From NCBI GenBank assembly GCA_046715035.1, contig JBKJZR010000266.1, positions 1 to 16,978 of the forward strand: a stretch of 16,978 nucleotides of DNA, read 5' to 3'. The notes beneath the pieces were generated by a model that was given only the letters and a program-made list of their open reading frames with translations, ran no database searches and was not told where the DNA came from. The position numbers and the translations under genes are program-made. Shown here in pieces: positions 1 through 7,210 of this stretch; the first letter of the stretch is position 1, and each line of letters starts with the position of its first letter. Origin of the DNA: PALSA-1004 sp046715035 (GTDB lineage: Bacteria > Pseudomonadota > Gammaproteobacteria > Burkholderiales > SG8-41).

Positions 1-1
1 T

Positions 2-961
2 CTGGTGTTCGAGCGCTCGCACGCTGGCATTCCGGACATCGACCCGGCGCAGCACCGGCTGATGATCCATGGCATGGTCAAACGGCCGATGATCTTTTCG
101 ATGGACGATCTCGTGCGCCTGCCGTCGGTGTCGCGGATCTACTTCATCGAATGCTCGGGCAACGGCTCGCGCGAGTGGCAGACGCCGTTCGCCAGGAGCG
201 TGCAGATTAGCCACGGCCTGCTTTCCTGCGGTGAATGGACAGGTGTCCTGGTGTCCACCCTGCTGGATGAAGTTGGCCTACTGCCGGACGCCAAATGGGT
301 GCTTGCAGAAGGCGCGGACGCGGCGGCAATGAGCCGCAGCGTGCCGATGGATAAATGTCTGGAGGACGCGATACTCGTCTATGGACAGAACGGCGAGATG
401 CTGAGGCCCCAGCAGGGCTACCCTCTGCGACTATTCCTGCCGGGCTTCGAAGGCAACATGAGCATTAAGTGGCTGCGCCGGCTCAAGGTCGGCAGCGAAC
501 CGTTCATGACGCGCGAGGAAACCTCCAAGTACACCGACACGATGCCGGTCGGCAGCGCGCGCCAGTTCACGTTCATGATGGACGCCAAGTCGGTGATCAC
601 GTATCCCGCGCCGGACCACCGGTTGAAACAGCGCGGATTTCACGAAATTTCCGGTGTCGCGTGGACGGGCAACGGACGCATCCGCCGCGTGGACGTGTCG
701 GTTGACGGCGGCAGGACTTGGCGGGAAGCGCAACTGCAAGAGCCCGTGCTCCATCGCGCAGTGACGCGCTTCCGGCTGCCGTGGAACTGGGACGGCCGCG
801 ACGCGCTCCTGCAAAGCCGCGCGATGGACGAAACCGGCTACCTGCAGCCGACCCGCGCGCAGCTGGTCGCGCAGCGTGGCTACAATTCGCAGTATCACTA
901 CAACGCGATTCAGAGCTGGAAGGTCACGTCTGGCGGGGAGGTGTCCAATGTGCACGCTTAG
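2..961 (+). CDS. soxC: Sulfane/sulfite dehydrogenase molybdopterin subunit SoxC (5' end outside window)
   Basis: Molybdenum-cofactor subunit of the SoxCD dehydrogenase, which in the periplasm oxidises the sulfane sulfur carried on SoxY during thiosulfate oxidation. The reading frame is open to the window edge; the GTG at position 5 is internal, because known SoxC proteins are about 430 residues and about 320 are visible here. The visible part begins in the oxidoreductase Mo-cofactor domain (PDIDPAQHRLMIHG). The molybdenum-ligand cysteine is in the YFIECSGNGSREW block (codon at 152-154). The C-terminal dimerisation domain follows (GVAWTGNGRIRRVDVSVDGG). The gene overlaps the next one, a c-type cytochrome, by 14 bases, which is the usual soxC-soxD order and implies translational coupling. 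The main alternative is another sulfite-oxidase family member, but the cytochrome partner and motif wording favour SoxC. Confidence 0.9.
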   Translation: MVFERSHAGIPDIDPAQHRLMIHGMVKRPMIFSMDDLVRLPSVSRIYFIECSGNGSREWQTPFARSVQISHGLLSCGEWTGVLVSTLLDEVGLLPDAKWVLAEGADAAAMSRSVPMDKCLEDAILVYGQNGEMLRPQQGYPLRLFLPGFEGNMSIKWLRRLKVGSEPFMTREETSKYTDTMPVGSARQFTFMMDAKSVITYPAPDHRLKQRGFHEISGVAWTGNGRIRRVDVSVDGGRTWREAQLQEPVLHRAVTRFRLPWNWDGRDALLQSRAMDETGYLQPTRAQLVAQRGYNSQYHYNAIQSWKVTSGGEVSNVHA

Positions 962-1502
962 GCTCGCGATCGGGATCGCAGCTGCAATCCTTGCAGCATC
1001 GTCGCATGGGCAAAGCTACAACGTCGGCAGGAACGCGAACGCGCAAGAGATCGCGGGCTGGGATATCGACGTGGCGCCCGACGGCAAAGGCCTGCCGAAA
1101 GGCAGCGGCAGCGTCAGCCAGGGAAAGCAGGTCTACGAGTCGTCGTGCGCGGCATGCCACGGCGCGAAAGGGGAGGGTAAGCCCGCCGACCGGCTCGTCG
1201 GCGGAAGCGGCACGCTCAATAGCGACCGCCCGATCAAGACGATCGGCAGCTTTTGGCCCTACGCGACGACCATCTACGACTATGTCTATCGGGCGATGCC
1301 GTATACGGCGCCGCAGTCGCTCACAGCCGATCAGGTTTACGCAGTGACCGGCTATCTTCTGTACCTGAACGGCATCGTCGGACCGGACGCGGTGATGGAT
1401 GCATCCACGTTGCCGAAGGTGCAGATGCCGAATCGCAGCGGTTTCCGTCCGGACGCGCGGCCGGACACGGCGAATGCTGCGTGTATGCGGGACTGCAAAT
1501 AG
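948..1502 (+). CDS. soxD: SoxD-like c-type cytochrome subunit (short, single heme)
   Basis: Electron-accepting cytochrome partner of SoxC. The ATG at 948 is chosen because a strong ribosome site, GGGGAGG at 935-941, lies 6 bases upstream and the protein then opens with a signal peptide (MCTLRLAIGIAAAILAASS). The 184-residue product carries one heme-c site, SSCAACHG (CXXCH), and a likely distal methionine in YRAMPYTAP. The N-terminal YNVGRNANAQEIAGWDIDVAPDG stretch is typical of SoxD. The classical Paracoccus-type SoxD is roughly twice as long and di-heme, so this is the compact form. The C-terminus has a cysteine pair, CMRDC. The start overlaps the soxC stop by 14 bases. The family call is firm; whether it serves SoxC exclusively is inference from adjacency. 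Confidence 0.85.
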   Translation: MCTLRLAIGIAAAILAASSHGQSYNVGRNANAQEIAGWDIDVAPDGKGLPKGSGSVSQGKQVYESSCAACHGAKGEGKPADRLVGGSGTLNSDRPIKTIGSFWPYATTIYDYVYRAMPYTAPQSLTADQVYAVTGYLLYLNGIVGPDAVMDASTLPKVQMPNRSGFRPDARPDTANAACMRDCK

Positions 1503-1999
1503 GCGCAGCAGCAGCATGACCTGGCTTCGGTAGGTTGCCGTCGAGGCTTTCGATGGCGTCGCGCCACTCGGCCGGCGGATTCATTGACAATTCCTGAAAC
1601 CTGTAAGGCGCAGCGCTGCTGGACCCTTGACTGAAGCGCATCTCGCGTCTGCCAGCCAGCCGAAGTGTCGGGGTGTGGCGACAGTAGCGCTTTCGTAGGC
1701 ATTTTCCTACAATACAAACGGAATTTCGCTGACACCCCGTTCAGATTTTAGTGCATGCTAGCGGGTCGAAGTACCGGGAGTTGCTCGGCCCTGCCGCCGA
1801 GCCGGCTCTCGCCGCCAACTAGCATCACGCGAGTCGAAACGCTTGGCCATAAAAACGCGCGTCAGCGGGAGCCAACCGATGGGGGCTGCACAACGCGCGG
1901 CTCTCGTACACGAGAAAAGGCGACCCGCCGAGTGAGCGCAAGGATTCATAACTTCACCAACCGGTCGAATGGAATGAAAAGCGTCAGCGAGCATCGGCG
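1503..1999. other. 497-base gap between soxD and the response regulator
   Basis: No convincing gene is visible. Two details stand out. A short inverted repeat GTAGG-N6-CCTAC lies at 1695-1710, directly overlapping a TACAAT hexamer at 1708-1713 that could be a -10 element reading rightward. On the minus strand an ATG at 1584, preceded by AGGA, opens about 22 protein-like codons (MNPPAEWRDAIESLDGN...) before running antisense into soxD; this could be the stub of a lost gene. The small plus-strand frames between 1755 and 2003 have no recognisable protein character. Confidence 0.5.
1695..1713 (+). promoter_or_regulatory. Candidate promoter/operator upstream of the response regulator
   Basis: The inverted repeat GTAGG/CCTAC with a 6-base AT-rich spacer overlaps TACAAT at 1708-1713, a good -10 match, in a locally AT-rich patch of otherwise GC-rich DNA. 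No good -35 hexamer is found 16-18 bases upstream, so an activator-dependent or alternative promoter is possible. The distance to the response-regulator start at 2000 is long, about 285 bases. This is a pattern observation only. Confidence 0.3.
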
Positions 2000-2392
2000 A
2001 TGATAAAGCACGATCAGCCCAAGGGACCGTTGAAGGTGCTTCAGGTCGAAGACGCCGATACCGACGCCGTGCTGATTGCGCGGCACCTGCGGAAGTACGG
2101 CTTTCGAGTCGAAAGCAAGTGCGTGTTTACCGAGGAGAGCTTCATCGAGGCGCTGACTTCGTTTGTCCCGGACGTCATATTGTCGGACTTCACGATGCCG
2201 ACCTTCGACGGCTTGCGCGCGCTGGCACTGGCGCGCGCGCATGCACCAGGCACGACCTTCATCTTCGTGTCGGGTTCTATCCGGCCGCAGGATGCCGAGA
2301 ATGCCCTCGAGCATGGGGCGTCGGCCTATCTTTGCAAAGATGACCTGGAGCAACTCGGCGCCGCCGTCGAGCGCACGTTAGGGCGCAAGTAA
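2000..2392 (+). CDS. Single-domain response regulator (CheY-like receiver)
   Basis: Stand-alone receiver of 130 residues with no output domain, so it probably acts by protein contact or phosphotransfer with a sensor kinase encoded elsewhere. The phosphorylation-site elements are complete. The acidic pocket is E17-D18 (LQVEDADTD), the phospho-acceptor is D63 (VILSDFTMP), the switch serine is S91 (FVSGS) and the invariant lysine is K113 (YLCKDDL). The N-terminal VEDADTDAVLI wording and the C-terminal AYLCKDDLEQLGAAVERTL resemble receivers that accompany PAS-type hybrid kinases. The start at 2000 has only a weak ribosome site, but the first beta strand begins at residue 11, so little can be missing. 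No kinase gene is adjacent. Confidence 0.88.
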   Translation: MIKHDQPKGPLKVLQVEDADTDAVLIARHLRKYGFRVESKCVFTEESFIEALTSFVPDVILSDFTMPTFDGLRALALARAHAPGTTFIFVSGSIRPQDAENALEHGASAYLCKDDLEQLGAAVERTLGRK

Positions 2393-2595
2393 GTCCGCCG
2401 CAACAGCATCACGCACCGCCATTGGTTCGCAGCTCGATCGCGTCGCGGTCGGGTTCCACTTCGCACCCCGCAACCGGTCTTGCACGGCCCGGCGTCGGCA
2501 CCCATACTCCAACGCCGCGCCAGCACTGGCCAGACCGACCCTGAAGGGCCATTCGCTGACGGAGGCCTCCGCCCATCCACAGGGACACTACCCCC

Positions 2596-3873
2596 ATGTC
2601 CGCTCACCTATTCGCGCATGCCGACAAGGACGAGGCGCTCAGCCGGATGAAGTGGTTGGCGACGGGGCTGCTCGCGTTCGTTACCTTGCTGTTCGTCATC
2701 AGCCGCGTATTCGAGCATCGATATCCGGGTCTGGCCGTGGTCGCCGCTTTCGGAGAGGCGGCGATGGTGGGTGCGCTGGCAGACTGGTTCGCCGTGGTCG
2801 CGCTGTTCCGCCATCCGCTCGGATTGCCGATCCCCCACACCGCCATCATCCCCAGGAACAAAAGCCGCATCGCGCACAACCTCGGCGCGTTCATCACTCA
2901 CAACTTCCTCGGCACCGAAACGATACTTTCGCGCATCCGTGCGTTCGACCCGGGCGCAAGACTCGCCGAGTCACTCACGCGTGCGGACGTTGCGGAAAAT
3001 ATCGGAACGTATGCGGCGAAAGGAATGGTCTTCTGGCTCGATGCGGCCGAGGATGCGCGGGTACAACGGTTCTTGCACGACACCGTAATGCAGCGTCTTG
3101 CTGCGGTCGAACTGGCGCCTTTTACCGGGGCCGTGCTCGATATCCTGACCCAGAATAAACGCCACCAGCAGCTGCTCGACAGGCTGCTCAAGCTTGTAGC
3201 CAATCTGCTTCTTCAGCGGGACACGCGAAGATCTCTTGCGGATCTCATCGAAGCCGACCTCAACGCGATGCTGAAGGCGATCAACTACAACAACTTCATC
3301 GGCAAGTACGCCGCCCGGAAAGTCGTGGTGGGTGCGACCCGCTTCCTGCAACAGGTTGCGGCGGACGAGCGCCACCCCGTGCGCCTGCGCTTCGATGAAT
3401 TCGTTGGCGATTTCATAGCGAAGCTGAAGGACGATCCTGAATTCCGCCGCAAAGGCCAGCAGATTCGCGACGAGATTCTGCGTCAGCCCGAGATCGCAGA
3501 GTATTTCAAGAGCCTGTGGCAGCAGCTGCGCGGCTGGCTGCGCCGGGACCTGGAAAGCGCAGACTCTAGAATCAAATCTCAGGTTACGCGCGCAATGCTC
3601 GCGCTGGGGCAGAAGCTGCGCGACGATCACGCGATGCAGGCGTGGATCAACGAGCGAATTCTGGAAGTCGCGGCTCCGCTCGTGGAGCAGAACCGCGCGA
3701 AGGCCGGGAATTTTATCGCTGAACAGGTAAAGGCGTGGGACGAAGCTCACATGGTGCGTGAGCTCGAGCTCAACATCGGGCGCGACCTCCAGTTCATACG
3801 CATCAACGGCACGCTCGTCGGCGGACTGGTTGGTTTGCTGATCTACGGCTTTACCAGTCTGATTCGTGCCTGA
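2596..3873 (+). CDS. DUF445 family membrane-anchored protein (YjiN-like)
   Basis: The 425-residue product matches the DUF445 family in length and architecture; E. coli YjiN is almost the same size. An N-terminal hydrophobic segment (WLATGLLAFVTLLFVISRVF) is followed by the family-typical block AAFGEAAMVGALADWFAVVALFRHPLGLPIPHTAIIP. A long, charged, mostly helical middle follows, and a C-terminal hydrophobic hairpin INGTLVGGLVGLLIYGFTSLI closes the protein. The biochemical function is unknown across the family. The start is the ATG at 2596 with a modest GGGA upstream; the 203 bases before it hold no gene I can see. The downstream gene starts 85 bases after the stop, so the two may or may not be co-transcribed. 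Confidence 0.88.
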   Translation: MSAHLFAHADKDEALSRMKWLATGLLAFVTLLFVISRVFEHRYPGLAVVAAFGEAAMVGALADWFAVVALFRHPLGLPIPHTAIIPRNKSRIAHNLGAFITHNFLGTETILSRIRAFDPGARLAESLTRADVAENIGTYAAKGMVFWLDAAEDARVQRFLHDTVMQRLAAVELAPFTGAVLDILTQNKRHQQLLDRLLKLVANLLLQRDTRRSLADLIEADLNAMLKAINYNNFIGKYAARKVVVGATRFLQQVAADERHPVRLRFDEFVGDFIAKLKDDPEFRRKGQQIRDEILRQPEIAEYFKSLWQQLRGWLRRDLESADSRIKSQVTRAMLALGQKLRDDHAMQAWINERILEVAAPLVEQNRAKAGNFIAEQVKAWDEAHMVRELELNIGRDLQFIRINGTLVGGLVGLLIYGFTSLIRA

Positions 3874-3958
3874 CGCGCACGCGGGAGAGGCCTCAGCGCC
3901 GGCCGCGCCCGGCGGGCTTGTGGTACGCTGTCCGATCTTCCGGATCTGGAGAAGATCA

Positions 3959-4927
3959 ATGCGATCGTTGTGGAATGCATGCGCGTCGGGGGCGGTGGTC
4001 GCGATGATGACGGGCGTCGCTGCGGCGCAGACCTATCCCGTGAAACCGGTGCGTGTCGTGATTCCCTGGCCCCCGGGCGGCGGCAACGATATTTCGGGAC
4101 GGATCATGATGCAGAAGCTGTCCGAATCGCTCGGCCAGCAGTTCTCCGTCGACAATCGAGGCGGTGCCGGAGGCACGATCGGTGCGGATATCGTCGCCAA
4201 GGCTCCGCCCGACGGCTACACGATCATGGTGCATTCGGTGACGCACGTCGCCAACGCGCATATGTACAAGAAGCTGCCGTACGACGCGCTCAGAGATTTC
4301 ATCGGCGTCGGCCTCATCGCCGCACAGCCGGGCGCTTTGACCGTGCATCCCTCACTGCCCGCACGCTCAGTAAAGCAGTTCATCGCGCTCGCCGGCGCGC
4401 GGCCGAACGAGGTGCTGTATTCGTCAGCCGGCAACGGCAGTGGCCCGCATCTGCAGATGGTGTTGCTGGCAACCATGACCGGCACCAAGCTGGTCCATCT
4501 GCCTTACAAGGGTGGCGGACCCGCGGTGATCGCCTTGGTAGCTGGTGAGGCTCAGGCGTCGCTCGCAACGATAGCCTCCGTGATCGCCCACGTTAAGTCC
4601 GGGCGTCTGCGGGCCCTCGGCGTAACTTCAGCGCAGCGCTCGGGCGCGCTGCCCGAAGTGCCGACCATCGCGGAAGCAGGCGTTCCCGGCTATGAGATGA
4701 ATCCGTGGATAGCGGTGTTCGCGCCGGCAGGCACGCCGCGGCCCATCGTCGACAAGCTCAACGCCGAAATCAACAGGGCGCTCAAATTGCCCGACGTGGC
4801 CCACAGCCTTTCGGGACAGGGGCTGGATCCCTGGAGCAGCACCCCAGAGGAAATGGGGGTGCGGCTGAGGTCCGATTACGACAAGTACGCTCAGCTCATC
4901 AGAATCACCGGCGCGACGATAGATTGA
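3959..4927 (+). CDS. Bug-family tripartite tricarboxylate transporter substrate-binding protein
   Basis: Periplasmic solute receptor of the Bug (TctC-like) family. The start at 3959 is preferred over the in-frame upstream codon at 3866. It has GGAGAAG at 3948-3954 four bases upstream, and it begins a clean signal peptide (MRSLWNACASGAVVAMMTG, cleavage near AAAQ). Family hallmarks are YPVKPVRVVIPWPPGGGND at the mature N-terminus, the DNRGGAGGTIGADIVAKAPPDGYT block, HLPYKGGGPA and WIAVFAPAGTP. The mature length of about 300 residues is usual. No TctA/TctB membrane genes are adjacent, which is common for Bug receptors in Betaproteobacteria, where many orphan receptors exist. The ligand cannot be read from sequence. 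Confidence 0.92.
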   Translation: MRSLWNACASGAVVAMMTGVAAAQTYPVKPVRVVIPWPPGGGNDISGRIMMQKLSESLGQQFSVDNRGGAGGTIGADIVAKAPPDGYTIMVHSVTHVANAHMYKKLPYDALRDFIGVGLIAAQPGALTVHPSLPARSVKQFIALAGARPNEVLYSSAGNGSGPHLQMVLLATMTGTKLVHLPYKGGGPAVIALVAGEAQASLATIASVIAHVKSGRLRALGVTSAQRSGALPEVPTIAEAGVPGYEMNPWIAVFAPAGTPRPIVDKLNAEINRALKLPDVAHSLSGQGLDPWSSTPEEMGVRLRSDYDKYAQLIRITGATID

Positions 4928-4943
4928 CGCCCGGCGAGCAGCA

Positions 4944-5993
4944 TTGACCCCTCTATTCGTATCCCTGTCGCGGATGGCGCGCATCGCCGTGCCACGCCTG
5001 ATCACGCGCTTCGCGCTGGCGGCCGGGCTGGGCATGCTGGTGGCGTCCCCCGGCGCCGGCGCGTCGCCGTTCGATCACAATCCCGACGTCGAATTGTTCA
5101 TCGACCAGCTCGCGAGCGGACATCAGTTCGAGCGCAGCGAACTGCGGCGTCTCTTTCGCCAGGCGAAGCTGCAGAACGGCGTATTGCGCGCGATGTCGCG
5201 GCCGTTTACCGCGCGTCCGTGGCACGAGTATCGGCTGAGTCAGCTTACCGAGGCGCGCATCCGCGGCGGAGTGCATTATTGGCAGAAGCATGCGGACATC
5301 CTAGCGAGGGTGAGTGCTGAATACGGCGTGCCGGAAGAAATTATCGTCGCCACGCTCGGTCTGGAAACGTCGTACGGTCAGCATACGGGCTCGAGCAGCG
5401 TTTTCGACGCGTTGGCAACGCTGGCGTTCGCATACCCGCCGCGAGCGGAATTTTTCCGCGGCGAGCTGCAACAGTTCCTGCTGCTTTCCCGCGAACTGAA
5501 CATCGATCCGCTGCGCAGCAAAGGCTCGTACGCCGGTGCGTTAGGCATCTCACAGTTTTTGCCGAGCAGTTACCGACGCTATGCCATCGATTTCGACGGC
5601 GATGGCAGGCGCGATTTGTGGAGCCATGCCGACGCCATCGGCAGCGTCGCGAATTATTATCGGAGCTTCGGCTGGAAGAACGGACAGCCGGTGATCGTTG
5701 CCGTCGAGCGAAAGTCGGAAGCGCTCGATGGCGAGTTCGCTCAGTTCCTCGAGCGCGGGCTGCTGCCTCACGTAACGGTCGCCGCGGTCAGGAAAAGCGG
5801 CGTTACTCCCGCAGAACCCGTGCCTGACGACGCGCTGGTGAGCGTTTTCAGCGCCGAGACCGAAGCCGGGCCGCGCTACTGGCTGGGTTTCAATAATTTC
5901 TACGTGATCACGCGCTACAACCGCAGCGTCAATTACGCGCTGTCGGTATACGAGCTCGCACAGGAATTGCGGCGGGCGCGCCGCGCCGGCTAG
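4944..5993 (+). CDS. mltB: Lytic murein transglycosylase B (MltB/Slt35 type)
   Basis: Cleaves the MurNAc-GlcNAc bond of peptidoglycan in the periplasm, forming 1,6-anhydro ends. The catalytic glutamate is in ATLGLETSYG (E141 counted from 4944). The family block YAGALGISQFLPSSYRRYAI is followed by an EF-hand-like calcium loop, DFDGDGRRDLW. The C-terminal GFNNFYVITRYNRSVNYALSVYELA is characteristic. A hydrophobic N-terminus (FALAAGLGMLVASPGAGA) looks like a signal peptide without a lipobox, so the enzyme is probably soluble in the periplasm. Two starts compete: TTG at 4944 with a GGCGAG ribosome site 5 bases upstream, and ATG at 4974 with none; both keep the signal peptide. It is followed convergently, after 2 bases, by the iron-transport ATPase gene. 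Confidence 0.92.
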   Translation: MTPLFVSLSRMARIAVPRLITRFALAAGLGMLVASPGAGASPFDHNPDVELFIDQLASGHQFERSELRRLFRQAKLQNGVLRAMSRPFTARPWHEYRLSQLTEARIRGGVHYWQKHADILARVSAEYGVPEEIIVATLGLETSYGQHTGSSSVFDALATLAFAYPPRAEFFRGELQQFLLLSRELNIDPLRSKGSYAGALGISQFLPSSYRRYAIDFDGDGRRDLWSHADAIGSVANYYRSFGWKNGQPVIVAVERKSEALDGEFAQFLERGLLPHVTVAAVRKSGVTPAEPVPDDALVSVFSAETEAGPRYWLGFNNFYVITRYNRSVNYALSVYELAQELRRARRAG

Positions 5994-5995
5994 CG

Positions 5996-7069
5996 TCAGC
6001 GCGGAAACGCAACGAGGTGATCGAGCTCCAGCCGGATGCCGATCTTTTCACCGATGGCGTGATTGTGATGGCTCGGCACCAGCGACATCACGCGGCCCCC
6101 CCCGGGCAGGCGCAAGGTATACAGGAATTCGGCGCCGCGAAACGCCTTGTGCAGGACTTCCGCCTGCAGACTGCTCGAATCGTCGTGCAGGATATCGTCG
6201 GGTCGCAGCAGTACATCGACCATAGCGCCGCGCTGCAACGCACCTGGCGGCCGCGTCTGAAACGTGCCCAGCTCGAGTTGCACCTTGTCGGCGTCGACCA
6301 CCGTGCCTTCCAGGAATGTACCCTGCCCAATGAAGTCGGCAACGAAGCGCGTCGCCGGTTGATGATATAGGTTGTAAGGCGTATCCCACTGTTCGATCGT
6401 GCCGCGCGACATCAGCCCGACGACGTCGGCGATGTTGAACGCTTCGTGCTGGTCGTGGGTGACCAGAATTGCGGTTGCGTTCTGCTGCTTGAGGATGTCA
6501 CGCACTTCGACGCTCAAGCGTTCGCGCAATTCCACGTCGAGGTTGGAAAACGGCTCGTCGAGGAGCAGCAGTTCGGGCTGTGGCGCGAGCGCGCGCGCGA
6601 GCGCCACGCGCTGTTGCTGTCCGCCCGAGAGTTCGTGTGGAAATTTGTTGCTCGCGCGCGCGAGCCCGACCACTTTCAGCAGTTCCGCAACGCGCAGTGC
6701 CCGCGCTTTTCTGTCCAATGGATGCAGACCGAACGCAATGTTCGCGGCGACGTCGAGGTGGGGAAACAGCGCGTAGTCCTGGAATACCATGCCGACGCGT
6801 CGTTTCTCTGGGGGCGTGCTGAAGTCACTGCGGCTTACCAGGACGCCATTCAGGCGTATCTCGCCTTCAGCCACGGGCTCGAAACCCGCGATGCAGCGCA
6901 AGACCGTGGTCTTGCCGCAGCCGCTGGCGCCAAGCAGACAACCGAGCTGGCCGCGCTCTAATGCAAACGACAGTCCGCGCAAGACGCGATTGCCACCGTA
7001 TGCGTGCTCGATTCCCGCGACTTCGACCTGGGCAGGCTTCGCACCGCTCATCTCATGCGCGACATGCAT
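5996..7069 (-). CDS. fbpC: Iron(III) ABC transporter ATP-binding protein (FbpC-like)
   Basis: Cytoplasmic ATPase that powers ferric-iron import. All nucleotide-binding motifs are present in the 357-residue product: Walker A GASGCGKT (47-54), Q-loop in VFQDYALFPH (Q97), signature LSGGQQQR (147-154), Walker B LLLLDEP and H-loop VTHDQ (H205). A C-terminal TOBE-type regulatory region begins after about residue 240. The iron-type assignment rests on the flanking FbpB-like permease and FbpA-like binding protein rather than on this subunit alone. The start is uncertain: the only GGAGG lies one base before the ATG at 7069 and 19 before an in-frame ATG at 7051. The gene is transcribed away from the permease gene; a candidate Fur box lies between them. 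Confidence 0.88.
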   Translation of the reverse strand: MHVAHEMSGAKPAQVEVAGIEHAYGGNRVLRGLSFALERGQLGCLLGASGCGKTTVLRCIAGFEPVAEGEIRLNGVLVSRSDFSTPPEKRRVGMVFQDYALFPHLDVAANIAFGLHPLDRKARALRVAELLKVVGLARASNKFPHELSGGQQQRVALARALAPQPELLLLDEPFSNLDVELRERLSVEVRDILKQQNATAILVTHDQHEAFNIADVVGLMSRGTIEQWDTPYNLYHQPATRFVADFIGQGTFLEGTVVDADKVQLELGTFQTRPPGALQRGAMVDVLLRPDDILHDDSSSLQAEVLHKAFRGAEFLYTLRLPGGGRVMSLVPSHHNHAIGEKIGIRLELDHLVAFPR

Positions 7070-7098
7070 GCCTCCATTATATCGACGCGGAACTCAAT

Positions 7099-7117
7099 CA
7101 AGAATTGTTCTCATTTG
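7099..7117. promoter_or_regulatory. Candidate Fur box in the fbpC/fbpB divergent promoter
   Basis: The 19 bases contain AGAA-TTG-TTCT, and on the minus strand read CAAATGAGAACAATTCTTG. This resembles a degenerate Fur site (consensus built on repeats of GATAAT/ATTATC), and its AATGAGAAC half is the same as in the stronger boxes at 10050 and 10076. It lies just upstream of a plausible plus-strand promoter for the permease gene, TTGCCC at 7120-7125 and TAAACT at 7143-7148 with a 17-base spacer. Fur with iron would be expected to repress here. The call is inference from pattern and from the iron-import genes on both sides. Confidence 0.5.
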
Positions 7118-7119
7118 CT

Positions 7120-7148
7120 TTGCCCGCGCCCGGCCCCTTTGCTAAACT
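7120..7148 (+). promoter_or_regulatory. Candidate sigma-70 promoter for the iron permease
   Basis: TTGCCC and TAAACT are separated by 17 bases, about 35-60 bases before the permease start codons. The adjacent Fur-like box at 7099-7117 abuts the -35, which is consistent with iron repression. Both hexamers are imperfect. Confidence 0.35.
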
Positions 7149-7210
7149 TCCAGATATCGAGGTAAGTATTTGAAAGATATAACATGGGGCTTATGGGTGC
7201 GAGGTCAGCC

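Noticed and set aside
924..1517. Long minus-strand open frame (197 codons) opposite soxD
   Set aside because: It is the antisense of a clear cytochrome gene; arginine-rich, no motif, no ribosome site. High GC keeps antisense frames open.
1755..2003. 82-codon plus-strand frame before the response regulator
   Set aside because: Low-complexity, Arg/Ser/Thr-rich translation with no domain; the stop overlaps the regulator start only by the chance sequence TGATAA.
2971..3750. 259-codon minus-strand frame opposite the DUF445 gene
   Set aside because: Pure shadow of the DUF445 coding frame, with no recognisable domain or start signal.
3897..3914. GC hairpin CGCCGG-N6-CCGGCG after the DUF445 gene as a terminator
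   Set aside because: No T-run follows, and such hairpins are common by chance in this GC-rich DNA.
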